Below the pieces are notes generated by a model. That model searched no databases. It was not told where the DNA came from and saw only the letters and a program-made list of their open reading frames with translations. A program made the position numbers and the translations under genes. 64,000 nt of DNA from Plumapathes pennacea. Lineage: Eukaryota > Cnidaria > Anthozoa > Antipatharia > Myriopathidae. This document shows, one piece after another, positions 22,516 through 35,400 of this stretch; positions within the stretch are counted from its first letter, which is position 1, and each line of letters begins with the position of its first letter. The stretch spans positions 29,189,069 through 29,253,068 of the forward strand of contig OZ038463.1 in the NCBI GenBank assembly GCA_964036295.1, written 5' to 3'.

Positions 22516-24776
22516 AGACTGGCCTTGCCAGTGAGCTCGCGGTGGGTTGGGTCGAGACCAGAATATAAAATGGAAAGTAAGGGACAAGAGCGGAACTCCC
22601 AAGAGAGACTTCCAATTTCTCACCATAAAAATATCACACAGTATAGAGAACTTGGCTTTTGACACCTTGATTAAACTAAAAATTATTATTATAACACTCA
22701 TACACTTGCTTCTTAAAGGTTGAGCGACCCTGCATCTTGACAATGCGTGGCATCTTTTTATGCACAATCGATTATGACAGTTTGACCTTGACTCTTATTT
22801 CTAATCAGAGGCCACGATTAATCCAGCCTTCGCTTCACTACTTATGTGTTTTCGTTTATTAACTCAATACGTTTCTTCTATCAGGCTTTATAACATAGTC
22901 GCGATATAAGCCACGTTCTGATTGGTCGAAGAGCGTGCTCCATAACTTTATCGTGCACGCCTGTGCTCCATAATATGACGTGAGCAAATGCCGCTTCCTT
23001 TCGACTTTTTCTAGCTTTCTTCGTTTATAAAGTAACAGAAGCTTTACAACTAAGAAGAGAATAGATTTATTTTCCGAAGAAATTTGTACTACATGAAGTC
23101 AAACCGGCACCCAAAGGAAATTAGTATTCAAGTCTGAAAAATTCTGTATTTCAACGGTCGGCTCAGGAAATTGTAAGAATCAAAATTCACCTATTTCTCG
23201 ACGGCTTAATTCTCATGGACTAGTGAAATCCATCACAGCAAAGATAAATATCCGTCAAGCCTTCAATGGTTTTGAAATGAAACGGCGTTCATTCATTCCG
23301 AAAGCCGCTATACTTGCAGTGTTTACAGTACAGTTTGCTGGCAGCTCGAATCAAGTCCGCTCGGCAAACATTTCCATCTCTTTCGCTTATGGTGATTGTT
23401 TACATTCTTCGGCGGATCACTTTGCTTCTCCAGACCCTCATTGTCTGCTATAGTTCAAGGTGAATCTCACGTTGTTTTGAAGCGGCGACTTGAAGCGTTC
23501 ATCTTCAACCATTGTACCGTTCAAAACATTTACAATCGTCACGAATTCCAAAGTCACCGAAGGCTGCTGGCTTTCACCATGCCAGGTTAACAGTACTTTC
23601 GGTGTTTTCGTCGATTAAACGGCATTTTTTTCATCGACACTCATCAACTTTTAGCTGGCAGAAATGTTAGTAAGTTGTGGCGTGTTTTCAATCATCCAAT
23701 GAGAGAGTTTATTTTGCCTTTTGCGCGTCGAACGAGAATTTTGCATTCAATCAGAAAAGAAAATTTGTTTTCGCTCGTAATTTCGTGTGTCTATGTTATA
23801 AAAGAATTGGTTCATGCTTTTAGCTGTGCATCTATTGAGTTATGGATGCACTTGGGAAGTTGGGAGAGCACTCGTGAAGCTAAAGTTGCTCTCGGCTACG
23901 CCTCCAGCAACTCTTACGCTTCTCTCGTGCTCTCCCAACTTCCCGCGTGCATCCATAACTCGATAGACGCACGCTAAGCATGAACCGATTCTCAATTCGA
24001 GTATTCGTGCTCTGTAACAAATATAAAATTGAAAGCGAGGAATGTCACACGAGAGATGTTTACAATATTATTGCGCTTTTGTTCACAGTGTAGTCAGTCC
24101 ATTTGTGACTGCAAACTCAATCCTCAGAATTATTTCGGTGTATTTTTCATTTCTGGTATTCATCCAATGACCATTGCGAAACAAAGGCTACATGATCGAA
24201 TGAAAGAAACACTTCAACAGGGCAATGTACGATACGCAGAAGAATTTTATGAGGCAACAGCTGTCATATACAGAGTAAAGCATAAAGTGTCATTGTTTTA
24301 CGGCTAAAGCTCACCGTAGTTTTGGTTTCTGTTTTCGCCCTGTTATCTTCCCAAAAGTATTTCGTGTCGCCACAGAAAGCTTCGTCGGGACTAATTAAAA
24401 TACTTATCGGCGACAGAGATATTTGCAATTCCCCAGCGGTATCCATCAAATATTTGTTTGCGGCTATTCTCAAAGCTTCCGCGGTGAACGCAAATCAAAA
24501 TCGTTCCCGAAAATCCAGTTTATCCGTGCATATTCCACAGAGCCAAATGGTGTTGAGTTTGGATGGGATGCAGTTAACTTTTACAAACAAGTAACGAGCA
24601 ATTCACTGGCCACATCTCGAGTTTAGCGAAGTCAATTACGTCATCGCTTAGCACGTGATAATATGAACCAATCACCGTGTGCTGATTCTCGACCCACAAA
24701 AAGAAAAAAAAAAAAAAAAAAGGAAAATTTGCGTTTTTAAGCTCGCTTGGGCCTCAGGTCTCCGCGAGCAATTATA
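22516..24776 (+). mobile_element. Dispersed repeat R1 split by a nested insertion
   Basis: The R1 head runs from about 22516 to 22886 and the R1 body and tail from about 23997 to 24776. The uninterrupted sequence at this join is seen at about 29611-29625 (ATCAGGCTTTCGAGTATTCG). The 1.1-kb insert between them has no recognised coding. It includes the palindrome listed separately. Confidence 0.65.
23808..23984. repeat. Large imperfect palindrome
   Basis: TTGGTTCATGCTTTTAGC through GGGAAGTTGGGAGAGCAC is mirrored by GTGCTCTCCCAACTTCCCGC through CTAAGCATGAACC. The arms are about 75-80 bp with a short centre. Confidence 0.75.
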
Positions 24777-25128
24777 CCTAACACCAAAGCTGACGCAGTG
24801 TTTGTTATTGGTAGGTTTGAAGCTTTTTTGCCATCCTTTTCGTGCTGCTTTCTCAGTGGTCGAATGTCTGTTCTTTTGTCTAGGGTAAAAGCATGCAGTT
24901 TAGATTACTACGGCTTGATCCTATAATGACTGTGAGTATGTCGTGTTTTTCTAGTCTTCCAATTCCTGTTTCTTTCTACTGTATAATATGTTGATAATTA
25001 GTTTTTGTCCAGTCTGCGTCTATCCCATTCACAACGCGGCCATCTTATTCAGTTCAGTTAGTTAAACTCATAACATGTAAAATTGTATTCTGAAATCGTT
25101 TTTCCGACTTCATGTTGATTATTTAAAG

Positions 25129-25251
25129 ATGTCGACGAGAGTAAGGGAAAGACATACAATTGCTCTTCAAATGCCACTTGCCACAACACTGATGCTTTGT
25201 TCAGCTGCAAGTGTAAAAGCGGTTACAAGGGAGATGGGATAAATTACGCAG
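25129..25251 (+). pseudogene. cbEGF exon of copy B, degenerate
   Basis: The frame is open and the splice sites are present, but Cys 1 (DVDES) and Cys 6 (INYAG) are lost, so the fold would be damaged. Confidence 0.75.
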
Positions 25252-25613
25252 GTAGGTTTAAAATTTTTTTTGTAATTATACCTAACACTTTAGAACTAAC
25301 GCAATGTTTTGTATTGGAAGGCTTGAAGCGTTTTGCTTTCTCGTTCGTCGAATGCATGTTCTTATGTCTGGAGTGAAGCAGTTTTTAGATTACTATACAC
25401 GATTTTCCCATAGTAACTGTGACATTGTCGGGTTTTTTCTAGTCTTCCAATTCCTGTTTCTATCTATTGTATAATATTTTGATAATTAGCTTTTGTCCAG
25501 TCTTCGGCTATCCCATTCAGAACGCCATCTTATTCAGTTCAGTGGTTAAACTCATAACATGTAAAATTGTATTCTGAAAATGTTTTCCCGAATTCATGCC
25601 AATTAACTTAAAG

Positions 25614-25736
25614 ATATAGACGAATGTAAAGGAAAGAAACACAACTGTTCATTAAACGCCACTTGCCACAACACGGATGATTCGGTCAACTGCAAGTGCA
25701 ACAGTGGTTACCAAGGAAACGGAATATTCTGCACAG
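25614..25736 (+). CDS. cbEGF exon of copy B, intact
   Basis: 123 nt, phase 1 to 1, six Cys, beginning [18 protein letters not shown]. It has no intact upstream partner exons. Confidence 0.65.
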
Positions 25737-26964
25737 GTTACTGAAATCGTTTCTTCATTTGTCTTTTTACTTAATATTAAACTTGTATAACTATACAGTA
25801 AATGTACTGATTAAGAGCTCATGCAATGTGCTTTTTGTTGAAAACTGCTTAACTGGTCAGGGTAAGCTGATTCTAGAAATTGAACAAAAATACACCAGTA
25901 AAGCTTTTCATAGGGTACAATTTTGCTTAGAAAGTGCTGCCCACTTAACTATTTTATCACATGTTTGAAGTCAAACTTTCAAAATTGATTGTGCATGAAA
26001 GTGAAATAGGTCAGGCATTACTCTTTCCTTTGCTGGCCAGACCTTTTTACTTCCAAGCTCAAAATGCAGATTCTCTCAACCTTTTTAAACAAATGTATTA
26101 GTGTTTTAATTATAATTATTTTATAGTTTAATCAGGTTTCATTTGAGCAAGGTGTCAAAAGCCAAGTTCCCTATACTGTAGGATATATTTTTGTTGAGAA
26201 ACTATTAAAATGAGAAAATGGAAGTTGATCACTCTTGGGGTTCTCGCTCTGGTCCAGAAATTGCTCATTAAATAATTCTAATGGTGCGTGCGGATGTTGC
26301 CATATCAAACTTATAGCCAGCATTTGTCGATACACGATACACCGACTGACAAGTCAGACCAACAGCAAACTGCGAGTAGTTGAAGTGGAGGATTTTGAGG
26401 GGAACACAGCTTATGCAGAGTACCGGATGTTTGCTGTGTCAAATGAAGCGCAGCAAATTACAAGCTGAGTGTGGGAGGATACACAGGTGAGTAGATATTT
26501 GAAATTATGATTATGCGATACAATAAGGGAAACGCATCCTGTCCACAATCTTCATAACCTTCGCCCTCTCATTATTGACTGTTTTGAGCAAAGTGTCGAC
26601 TGACCAGCTGCTCTTAATTCATGACCTACAATATTCAGTAAGTGATATACTTTTCTCACTAGCGCATTAAATAAAGGATTATAACTTGCGTATTTTTCAT
26701 AACTTCACATTTTCATTGCAAGTGCCATATCTTATACTTGTTGAACCGGGTCAAAACCGGTTAGGAAATGTTTCTCAGTCACGTCGATTCTGTTAAACCT
26801 AACTAGTTGCTGCATCCAAGCACAATCCTGGTAAAAAGTCAACTGGAAGTACTTTTACGTCACTGTAGTATACTGTGGTAGCATTTTTGCTGTCCAATCT
26901 ATTGATATAAAGTGCTTGCTGAACCCCGTCAAAAATGAAACTTAATATAGCCTCACTCCTGCAG

Positions 26965-27230
26965 GAACAGCAGGTAACTTGTTGACCTGGCATAATGGAA
27001 TAGCCTTCAGTACTAAAGACAAGGACAACGATAACTACATGAATAACACGTGTGCCGTGATATTCAAAGGCGCCTGGTGGTACAACAGGTGTCGCCATTC
27101 CAACTTGAACGGTTTGTACCATCACGGTTATCACTCGTCCTATGCTGACGGTGTTAACTGGCTCACCTGGAAGGGGCATCGCTACTCCGCCAATCGCGCC
27201 AAGATGAAGATCAGACCTGTTGACTTCTGA
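26965..27230 (+). CDS. Final fibrinogen exon of copy B, intact
   Basis: 266 nt with a good acceptor (CTCACTCCTGCAG), ending MKIRPVDF and stop. Contains [18 protein letters not shown] and GAWWYNRCRHSNLNG. Confidence 0.7.
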
Positions 27231-28209
27231 TGACGTCACAACACGAAGAACTACTGCCACTGAGGTTGATTTCAGATTTAGTGGAAGATGTAGAAAAGAT
27301 ACTTGCAGCACGTGAGAGAGCCATACACAAGCAGACAGACAGACAGACAGACAGATGCCCAGTACCCAAAGCAGGGCCAAAAACGTGGTTTAACATGAAA
27401 ATGTTTAGCAATTCAGTTACCACGGTAATACTAAAAGATAACTTGCAAGCGCCAAAAACAGCAGTTAAACATGTGACCAAACAAGTCAATCCTCAAATTT
27501 GATTAACATTTGAAAAAACTCGCTCCCATAGATTATTTTGTATGAATATACCAATAGCAATGAAAAGAGAAGCCACTATCAGCTAAAAACAGTGTTGTCA
27601 ACTCATACCATTCCCCATGCAAGAGTAATCATAATTTCAATGTTTTCTTTCAGTTTTTAACCAGAGCTATATTGTATCAAATTCTCTATACTGTATGATA
27701 AATCTTTGGTTAGAAACCAATAGAGAAATTTGAAGTTGATCAACAGAGATCAAACCAAAGTAAGACCAAAGTAAGGACCAAAAGACGGTCCCGAAAGTTA
27801 TCCGTTTTGCAGTTTCATTCAAGGCATACGGGATTATGTTCCGCGATCGAGCGTAAATTTCGTTCAACAACAAAGCGGAGGATCAGAGCTTGAATTACAT
27901 CACTATTGCCATCCAGGGAAACGTGCAGAGGCTTCAATATACAATGACTGCCATTAGTTTGCATATTGGGCACATTCGTGGACGACAAAATAGCATTGTG
28001 CGAAACGAATTGCTCGTCATTGTTCAATGGTCACAATCTGGTTTTTCGTGTTTGTTTTTCTTAACAACAGAGAATACGAATGTCGACAGAAAAATTAAGG
28101 GCTAAAAATTATAGGCAAATAAGAACGTATTTTTGTTACATCGTGCTGAACTGACTAGCGGATTGACTGAGGTGACTCCCGCCCTTTGGAGCAACGTCTG
28201 TTTACAATA
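27231..28209. other. Flank of copy B
   Basis: The start matches the FREP 3' UTR, including a GACA run at about 27332-27354. Beyond about 27360 I see no recognisable gene or repeat. Confidence 0.5.
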
Positions 28210-30652
28210 GAGTGATTTCGTATAACTTTCTCACTGTAGGCTAACGAGTTCCACTAAATTCTAAAGGCTAGTATACACACATACAGTATACAGACATAGA
28301 CAGAGGGAAGAGACTGAGAGACATGGGAATAACACTCTTAAGCGCGGAAATTATATACTAGGTTTTGTTCCACGGTTATTTAGCGTATTTCGGAATTTAA
28401 GGCACCTAACTCGAGAACGCTCATTCCTAAAAGGCTATGAGCGAGCTAATTTCTTACAAGAGGTCTCTTGTTTCTTAGTAAAGCTTGCGATACTAAAATA
28501 ATGCTGATCGTGAAAGTTAGGTTTCAACCGTGCATTGTTTTCTTAACAAATCATATTTTTGATTATTGTTCCATCTTATAGCATTTAGAGGAGATTATTG
28601 CTCGCGGAGGCCTGGGGCCCAACGCCCAACGCGAGCTTAAAAACGCAAATTTTTCTTTTTTTCTTTTTCCTTTTTGTCGGTCGAGAATCAGCACACGGTG
28701 ATTGGTTCATATTATCACGTGCTAAGCGATGACGTAATTGACCTCGCTAAACAACTCGAGATGTGGCCAGTGAATTGCTCGTTACTTGTGTGTAAAAGTT
28801 AACTGCATCCCATCCAAACTCAACACCATTTGGCTCTGTGGAATATGCACGGATAAACGGGATTTTTGGGAACGATTTTGGCTCGCGTTTACCGCGGAAG
28901 CTTTGAGAATAGCCGTAAACAAATATTTGATGGATACCGCTGGGGAATTGCAAATATCTCTGTCGCCGATAAATATATAGTCCCGACAAAACTTTCTGTG
29001 GCGACACAAAATACTTTCGGGAAGATAACAGGGCGAAAACAGAAACCAAAGCTACGGTAAGCTTTAGCCGGAAAACAGTGACGCTTTTTGCTTTACTCTG
29101 TACATGACATCTGTTGCCTCATAAAATTCTTCTGCGTATCGTACATTGCCTGTTGAAGTGTTTCTTTTATTCGATCATCTAGCCTTTGTTTCGCAATGGT
29201 CATTGAATACCAGAAATGAACTAGACTGGCGTCGCCAGTGAGCTCGCGGCGTGAGTTGGGTCGAGACCAGAATATACTAAAATGGAAAGTAGGGACAAGA
29301 GTGGAACTCCCAAGAGAAACTTCCAGTTTCTCACCAGAAAAATATCACACAGTATAGAGAACTTGGCTGTTGACACCTTGCTCAAATGAAACCTGATTAA
29401 ACTATAAATTACCATTACAACACTCATACACTTGCTTCTTAAAGGAGAGCGACCGTGAATTTTGAGAATGCGTTACATATCTTTTTATGCACAATCGATT
29501 TTTGACAGTTTGACGTCGACTCTTATTTCTAACCAGAGGCCATGATTAATCCAGCCTTCGCTTCAATACTTTTGTGTTTTCTTTTATTAACTGAATACGT
29601 TTCTTCTATCAGGCTTTCGAGTATTCGTGTTCTGTAACAAATATAAAATTGAAAGCAAGGAATGTAACACGACAATTGCTTACGTTATTATTGCGGAATA
29701 TGTACGGATAAACTGGATTTTAGGAAAAGATTTTGGCTCGCGTTCACCGCGGAAGCTTTGAGAATAGCCGTAAACAAATGTTTGATGGATACCGCTGGGG
29801 GATTGCTAATATCTCTGTCGCCGATAAGTATTTAGTCCCGACGAAACTTTCTGTGGCGACACAAAATACTTTTGGGAAGATAACAGGGCGAAAACAGAAA
29901 CCAAAGCTACGGTGAGCTTTAGCCGTAAAACAATGACGCTTTATGCTTTACTCTGTACATGACATCTGTTGCCTCATAAAATTCTTCTGCGTATCGTACA
30001 TTGCCTGTTGAAGTGTTTCTTTCATTCGATCATGTAGCCTTTGTTTCGCAATGTTCATAATACCAGAAATGAAAAATACACCGAAATAATTCTGAGGATT
30101 GAGTTTGCAGTCACAAATGGACTGAACACACTGTGAACAAAACCGCAATAATATTGTAAACATCTCTCGTGTGACATTCCTCGCTTTCAATTTTATATTT
30201 GTTAAAGAGCACGAATACTCGAAAGCCTGATAGAAGAAACGTATTGAGTTAATAAAAGAAAACACATAAGTAGTGAAGCGAAGGCTGGATTAATCGTGGC
30301 CTCTGATTAGAAATAGGAGTCAAGGTCAAACTGTCATAATCGAATGTGCATAAAAAGATATGTCACGCATTCTCAAGATGCAGGGTCGCTCAACCTTTAA
30401 GAAGCAAGTGTATGAGTGTTGTAATAATAATTTTTAGTTTAATCAAGGTGTCAAAAGAGCAAGGTGTCAAAAGCCAAGTTCTCTATACTGTGTGATATTT
30501 TTATGGTGAGAAACTGGAAGTCTCTCTTGGAAGTTCCGCTCTTGTCCCCTACTTTCCATTTTATATTCTGGTCTCGACCCAACTCACGCCGCGAGCTCAC
30601 TGGCAAGGCCAGTCCAGTTAGCATATAAAAAACGGGTTATACGAAATCACTC
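28210..30652. mobile_element. 2.4-kb region bounded by TA and 17-bp inverted ends
   Basis: GAGTGATTTCGTATAAC at the left and its exact complement at the right are each flanked by TA (28208-28209, 30653-30654), as in Tc1-mariner elements. The interior holds the palindromic cluster of R1 fragments and no transposase. Confidence 0.55.
28606..30608. mobile_element. Palindromic cluster of three R1 fragments
   Basis: A minus-strand R1 tail and body (28606-29217), a plus-strand R1 head (29219-29690) and a minus-strand R1 body and head (29691-30608). Short frames in it recur in every R1 copy, but I recognise no protein. Confidence 0.65.
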
Positions 30653-32066
30653 TAATAATCCGTAAAATTTCCTTATAGTTACTTTTGTTAGCATTTTTTA
30701 TGTTAGCGTCTTGAGCATGCAAATGCTAAGTTCACAGTTAAGACGTTACTGGAATCTAATAAGGCGTGCTTAAAGAACCGATTTGTTTGACCAACGACAA
30801 ACGGGTAATAATACTTTTGGATTATAAATTAAAATTGCGTTTCAATTAGCATCTGAGGGTCGCGTTAAAGAGCCGATAACCTCTGCGAATGACATAAGAA
30901 ACACTATCAACTTCTGTACTTTGGTCCCATACCTATCGCTTTTTGATTTCAGAATGTTAATAACTATGTTTTTGTCGTTGTTGTTTTTTTGTTTTTTGTT
31001 TGTTTGTTTGTTTGTTTTTTTATGCCACCGTTCAAAGCAAGACGGGCAATATGAAGGGTAATAATTACATTGACAATTATTTTTTTTATAAAAGATGAGT
31101 CTGTTTAGACACTATAAGTGTTCTGGTGAAAGTTTTAGCCATAATTTGCAGGTTCATACAATTCATTAACAACTGGATTTCAAAAGATTCGTGAGTTATT
31201 GGGCTTCATGTGGTGATATATAAACAATAAACTACTTTTGGCGAGGAAATATGCAGGGATAGTTGTCCGAGGATATTATCTGTGCCGAGAAGCGAACAGC
31301 TGCCCGAGAGCAAAGCTCGAGGGCAACTTTGAGCTTTGAGCTTATTTCCAAAGCCAAAAGTAGTTTATTGTCTTTATTATCCTTCAACTATTTCCTCTCG
31401 CAGCGCAAATAATGGCGCAAGGACTGTGAAGGTTTTTGGTCCTTTCCTGAACTGCTTTTTTGACAAATGAATTGATGTCCTCCTTGGTAGTCATCTCGTA
31501 ATGTTTTTTTTTGTGCTATTCACCTCCACTTCGGCGAATAATTGTTAAATAACGTCCGCTCGTGAGCGGACGTCATTCGGTCACGTGTCACGATTCCACC
31601 AATCACGCGCGGGAGGAAATATTTGATGGGTCATATTTTCTATTAAACGACTATCTCTATTATGATTACAATTTCATGCACCAAGGGCGGTCAGATGACG
31701 GCGTTTGACTTTACGCAAAACAATCATTCGAAGAATATAACACAAAATAATAAGTTTTTTCATTATAATTTTACCTTTTTTATAAGATTGCGTTTTCGAT
31801 GAGTTCGGTGCAATGTTTACATAGTAATTGTGAGGAGGACATGAAAACGCAACAAAATGTTTGCGTTCTCAAACGTAAACGCAGCCGTGTGGACGAGACT
31901 TAAACTAAAAACCAAGTGTTTTTAGTGGACATCTTTCTTTTTACCCACCTAACTCTGGTAATAAGTTCTTAATTATGTACGATTTGCAAGGTGGCCTGCG
32001 GCTAAAACAAATATGTTGTATATTCTCAAAAGTAATCTATAATTCATAGATATTGGCCACAGAATC
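30653..32066. other. Upstream region of FREP C
   Basis: From about 31185 it matches the FREP A upstream (from about 16010), apart from the insertion at about 31220-31635. FREP A in turn has extra DNA at about 16228-16580. A T-rich GTTT tract is at about 30985-31020. No gene is seen. Confidence 0.55.
31222..31376. mobile_element. Short foldback repeat upstream of FREP C
   Basis: ACAATAAACTACTTTTGGC and its complement at 31224-31242 and 31353-31371. With sequence to about 31630 it interrupts the FREP upstream region that is continuous at about 16030-16050. Confidence 0.6.
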
Positions 32067-32429
32067 ATGGCCAGAATGTTTGGTAATGTTCTTTACATGA
32101 TGGTCAGTCTATTTTGTTCGGCATATTCACTTACCGAACAAGAAAATGGCGGTATTGCACTAGCAAGAGATGCTGAGCATGGAAGCTCTCACGCTAACTT
32201 TGTTGAACATCCTTTCCACCACCTCGATGTCAACCCAATTGCATCAAGCCAAGTGACGAGTTCTTTGGATTGCTACTTCGCTTGTCTAAGCGTTGTAACG
32301 TGTTTCTCCTTCAATTTCGCGACAAAACCTAACGAAGGTCTAACTTTGTGTGAACTGCTTTCGACTGACAAGTACAACTCGTCCGACAACTTTAAGGCAA
32401 ATCCGTTTTTCCACCACCACAGCATATAC
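32067..32429 (+). CDS. FREP C exon 1: signal peptide and PAN/apple-like domain
   Basis: 363 nt, the same length as in FREP A, with donor TAC then GTAAGT. Confidence 0.85.
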
Positions 32430-35400
32430 GTAAGTACTCTACGTTTTGAACAGGTTATCACTTGTCTTTGTAAGTCGTTGCTTAACTGTAGGCAAGGAAA
32501 CTTTCAAAAAGAAGGAAATGTTCATTATTTTATATGAGTTAACTGAATTTCTACGGCGCAAAACAATTCCTCGCCAGTCTTACTTTCTATTAAGTTTGTG
32601 AAATTGCAAGCGAGAAATTAAACCACTTAGCCATTCTATAAAACTATACAAGATCTAAAGGCTGACCAGTTCTTGTTTGTGCTTGATTTGTTGTAGACTC
32701 CATGTTCCCGAGACCCATGTGAAAACGGAGGGAAGTGTGTGGCTTTGTACTTTCTTGGCGACTTCAAATGCATCTGCGCCTCTGGGTTTGAAGGAAAGAA
32801 ATGTGAGGCAGGTGAGTTGTATAACGCATATACTTGTAGATCTGATACATATTTTAATCCTTCTACTTATATCTGAGCTTACTGTATATTTTCTCGCGTT
32901 ATTTGTGCGTTTTAAACGCCATTTGCCAAAAGCATTAATATGGTTCGTTTTGATAACTGCACAGAAGTGCACGGCTAGTACGCCAAAGGTACTACAGTTT
33001 GTATGGGAAATTTTAAATACACCATCTATACAAAAAACATGTCTTACATTGACCAAGCTCAAGGTCTGTACAGGACAATATTATATTGCTCAAGTTCTAC
33101 ATTTTTAGTTGCGTGTTTATGTACCGAGCCGTATCGGCTAGGTCGACTGAAATGCGTTTTTTCATTTTTTCGTTTTGTGATTAACTATGAAGATGTAGAC
33201 GAGTGCAAAGGAAAGAAACACAACTGCTCTTCAAACGCCACTTGCCACAACACTGATGGTTCGTTCAACTGCAAGTGTAAGAGCGGTTACAAGGGAGATG
33301 GGATAAATTGCACAGGTAGGTTTTTTTCTTCATCGTAATTATACCTCACACTTTAGAGCTAATGCATCGGTTTCTTATTGGAAGGCTTGAAGCTATTTGC
33401 CATCCTTTTGGTGTTGCTTTCTCAGTGGTCAAATGCCTGTTCGTCTGTGTGGAGTGAATGCAGTTTACATTACTACAACTTTTACAGTAATAACTTTAAC
33501 ATTGCCGTGTTTTTCTAGTCTTCTACTGTTTCTTTCTACTGTATAATATCTTGACAGATATCATTTTATCATCATGACGTCACGCGTTTTCGAAAAGCTC
33601 CGTTTTCGCTGTCCACACTACAACATGAAACCGGAGTTTTCGAAAATATTCACTCTGGAGAGCGTTTTCGAAAACATCCGTTTAACGCGTCTTAGTGTGG
33701 ACGGGAGGCCAAAACGGATAAATAAATAAATAAATAAATATGTGAGTAGACGAAGCCACAGTCTTCATTGTCTCAACTTTTGAGCAGCTCCAAAATATGA
33801 GGAAATATGTGTGACTGCCAAGATGTGGCTAACAAAGAGATTTATCGTTATTTATTTTTTTCAGTAGTAGTAGCAGTAATAAATTTAATTACCCACGTAT
33901 CACCGATGAACATGAGCTCATTTATAATGTATAAGTGCAGGGTAAGAGCATCAAATATTTTCCATTGTTTTCGAGGCATAGAAGTTCTGCCTTTGGCCAT
34001 GAGTAGCTATCAAACTAATTACAAGGCTAAAATAATTATTGAATTTCTTACCATGGAAACAAAAATATGTAGCACCGCACGGTCCAACTCACGACAACAT
34101 AAAAAATTAATAAATAGTTTCGTAGAGGCAAGCAACAGTGAGGTGGACTGATGTTTGCGTAAATAAGCCGTGGTCACAGATTATTTATGAAGCCTGCTTC
34201 TTCTGTCAAAGAGTGGCTTGCACCATAATATGAACAGTAGACGCAGGAAAAAAACATTAAGTGAGAAGCCAAGAATACTTAGCGTGTTTTAAAAGAAAGA
34301 GCGAAGTCGTTAGCACTCAGGGCCCAGTTTTTCAAAGCACGATTAGGCTAATCCTGGATTAGGTCTAAACTTTCTTGTCATTTATAAGCCTAAAAACGTG
34401 AAAGTTTCGTCCACAACGACTTTCTTGATAACGTTGTAAGCTGGAACAAGCTTTTTATTCCATCTTCGAACAAAATGCTGCAGTATATTGGCAGAGAGGT
34501 CGAGAGAAAGAATTTCGTTAATCCTGGATTAGCTTAATCGACTTTCGAAAAACCGGACCCAGTCCGTTTTTGTTTGAAAGCAGAGTTTTCATACGAAAAC
34601 GTATCGAAAGTTTTCCGTCTATACTATTGTTTTCGCTGTACACACTACGTTAAACCGACCAAAAATGCTAATTGCCTGGATTGAACATGGCCAGATTTCT
34701 TGACATAGATCATATGCTCATCATGACGTCACGTGTTTTCGAAAAGCTCCGTTTTCGCCGTCCACCTACAATATGAAACCGGAGTTTTCAAAAATATCCA
34801 CTCTGAACTAACGTTTTCGAAAACATCTGTTTTTGGTCACCGAAAAACGCGTCTTAGTGTGGTCGGGAGGCCAAGTTTCAAATTTTGAGCAACTCCAAAA
34901 TATGAGAAAATCTGTGTGACTGCCAGGATGTGGGTTAACAACGAGATTCATCGTTACTTGATTTTATCACTGGTGGTAGTAGTAATTTATTTACTCACGT
35001 TTGATCGAGGAGCATGAGCTCGTTCACAATGTGTACGTGCAGGATAAGAGCAAGCCAATATTTTCCATTGTTTTCAAGGCATAGAAGTTCCGCCTTTGGC
35101 TATGAATAGCTACCGAATTTCTATTGCATAAAATTTCGTTAGACTACACGGGATTTGCATCAGGGCTGTCAGAATTTTACTGTTTTTATTTTTTGGTTTC
35201 ATTTATTTTACTGTTCTTTGGAATTAGCTAAGAATATTAAAATAGCTCTTAAGCTTCCTTGGCGCTTCTAATTAAACTGAAAATTCTGACTGCCAGGATA
35301 AAATTGAACAGTTACGGCGTGATCGTCAACGTCTTTATGAATAGTAGCATCCAGTTATTCTTTTCGTTATCTTTTAGCCGATAACATCACATCAACAACA

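Larger units (their letters stand above)
25129..27230 (+). pseudogene. Fibrinogen-related copy B, broken
   Basis: Remnants of a FREP gene. Two cbEGF exons: 25129-25251, where the first Cys is Ser and the last is Tyr, and 25614-25736, which keeps all six Cys. A 5'-truncated first fibrinogen exon (about 26330-26489) has a 2-bp insertion (GAAGCGCAGC where A has GAAGCAGC) that shifts the frame to a stop. The last fibrinogen exon (26965-27230) is fully intact. Signal, PAN and EGF exons are absent. The final exon has DKDND, the textbook fibrinogen calcium loop, which both intact genes have altered. As it stands no complete protein can be made, though the intact exons could still be spliced into a transcript. 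Confidence 0.75.

Noticed and set aside
28747-29060. Recurring short frames in R1 (DGYRWGIANISVADKY)
   Set aside because: They recur with every R1 copy but in several frames, and are not long or recognisable; treated as repeat sequence.
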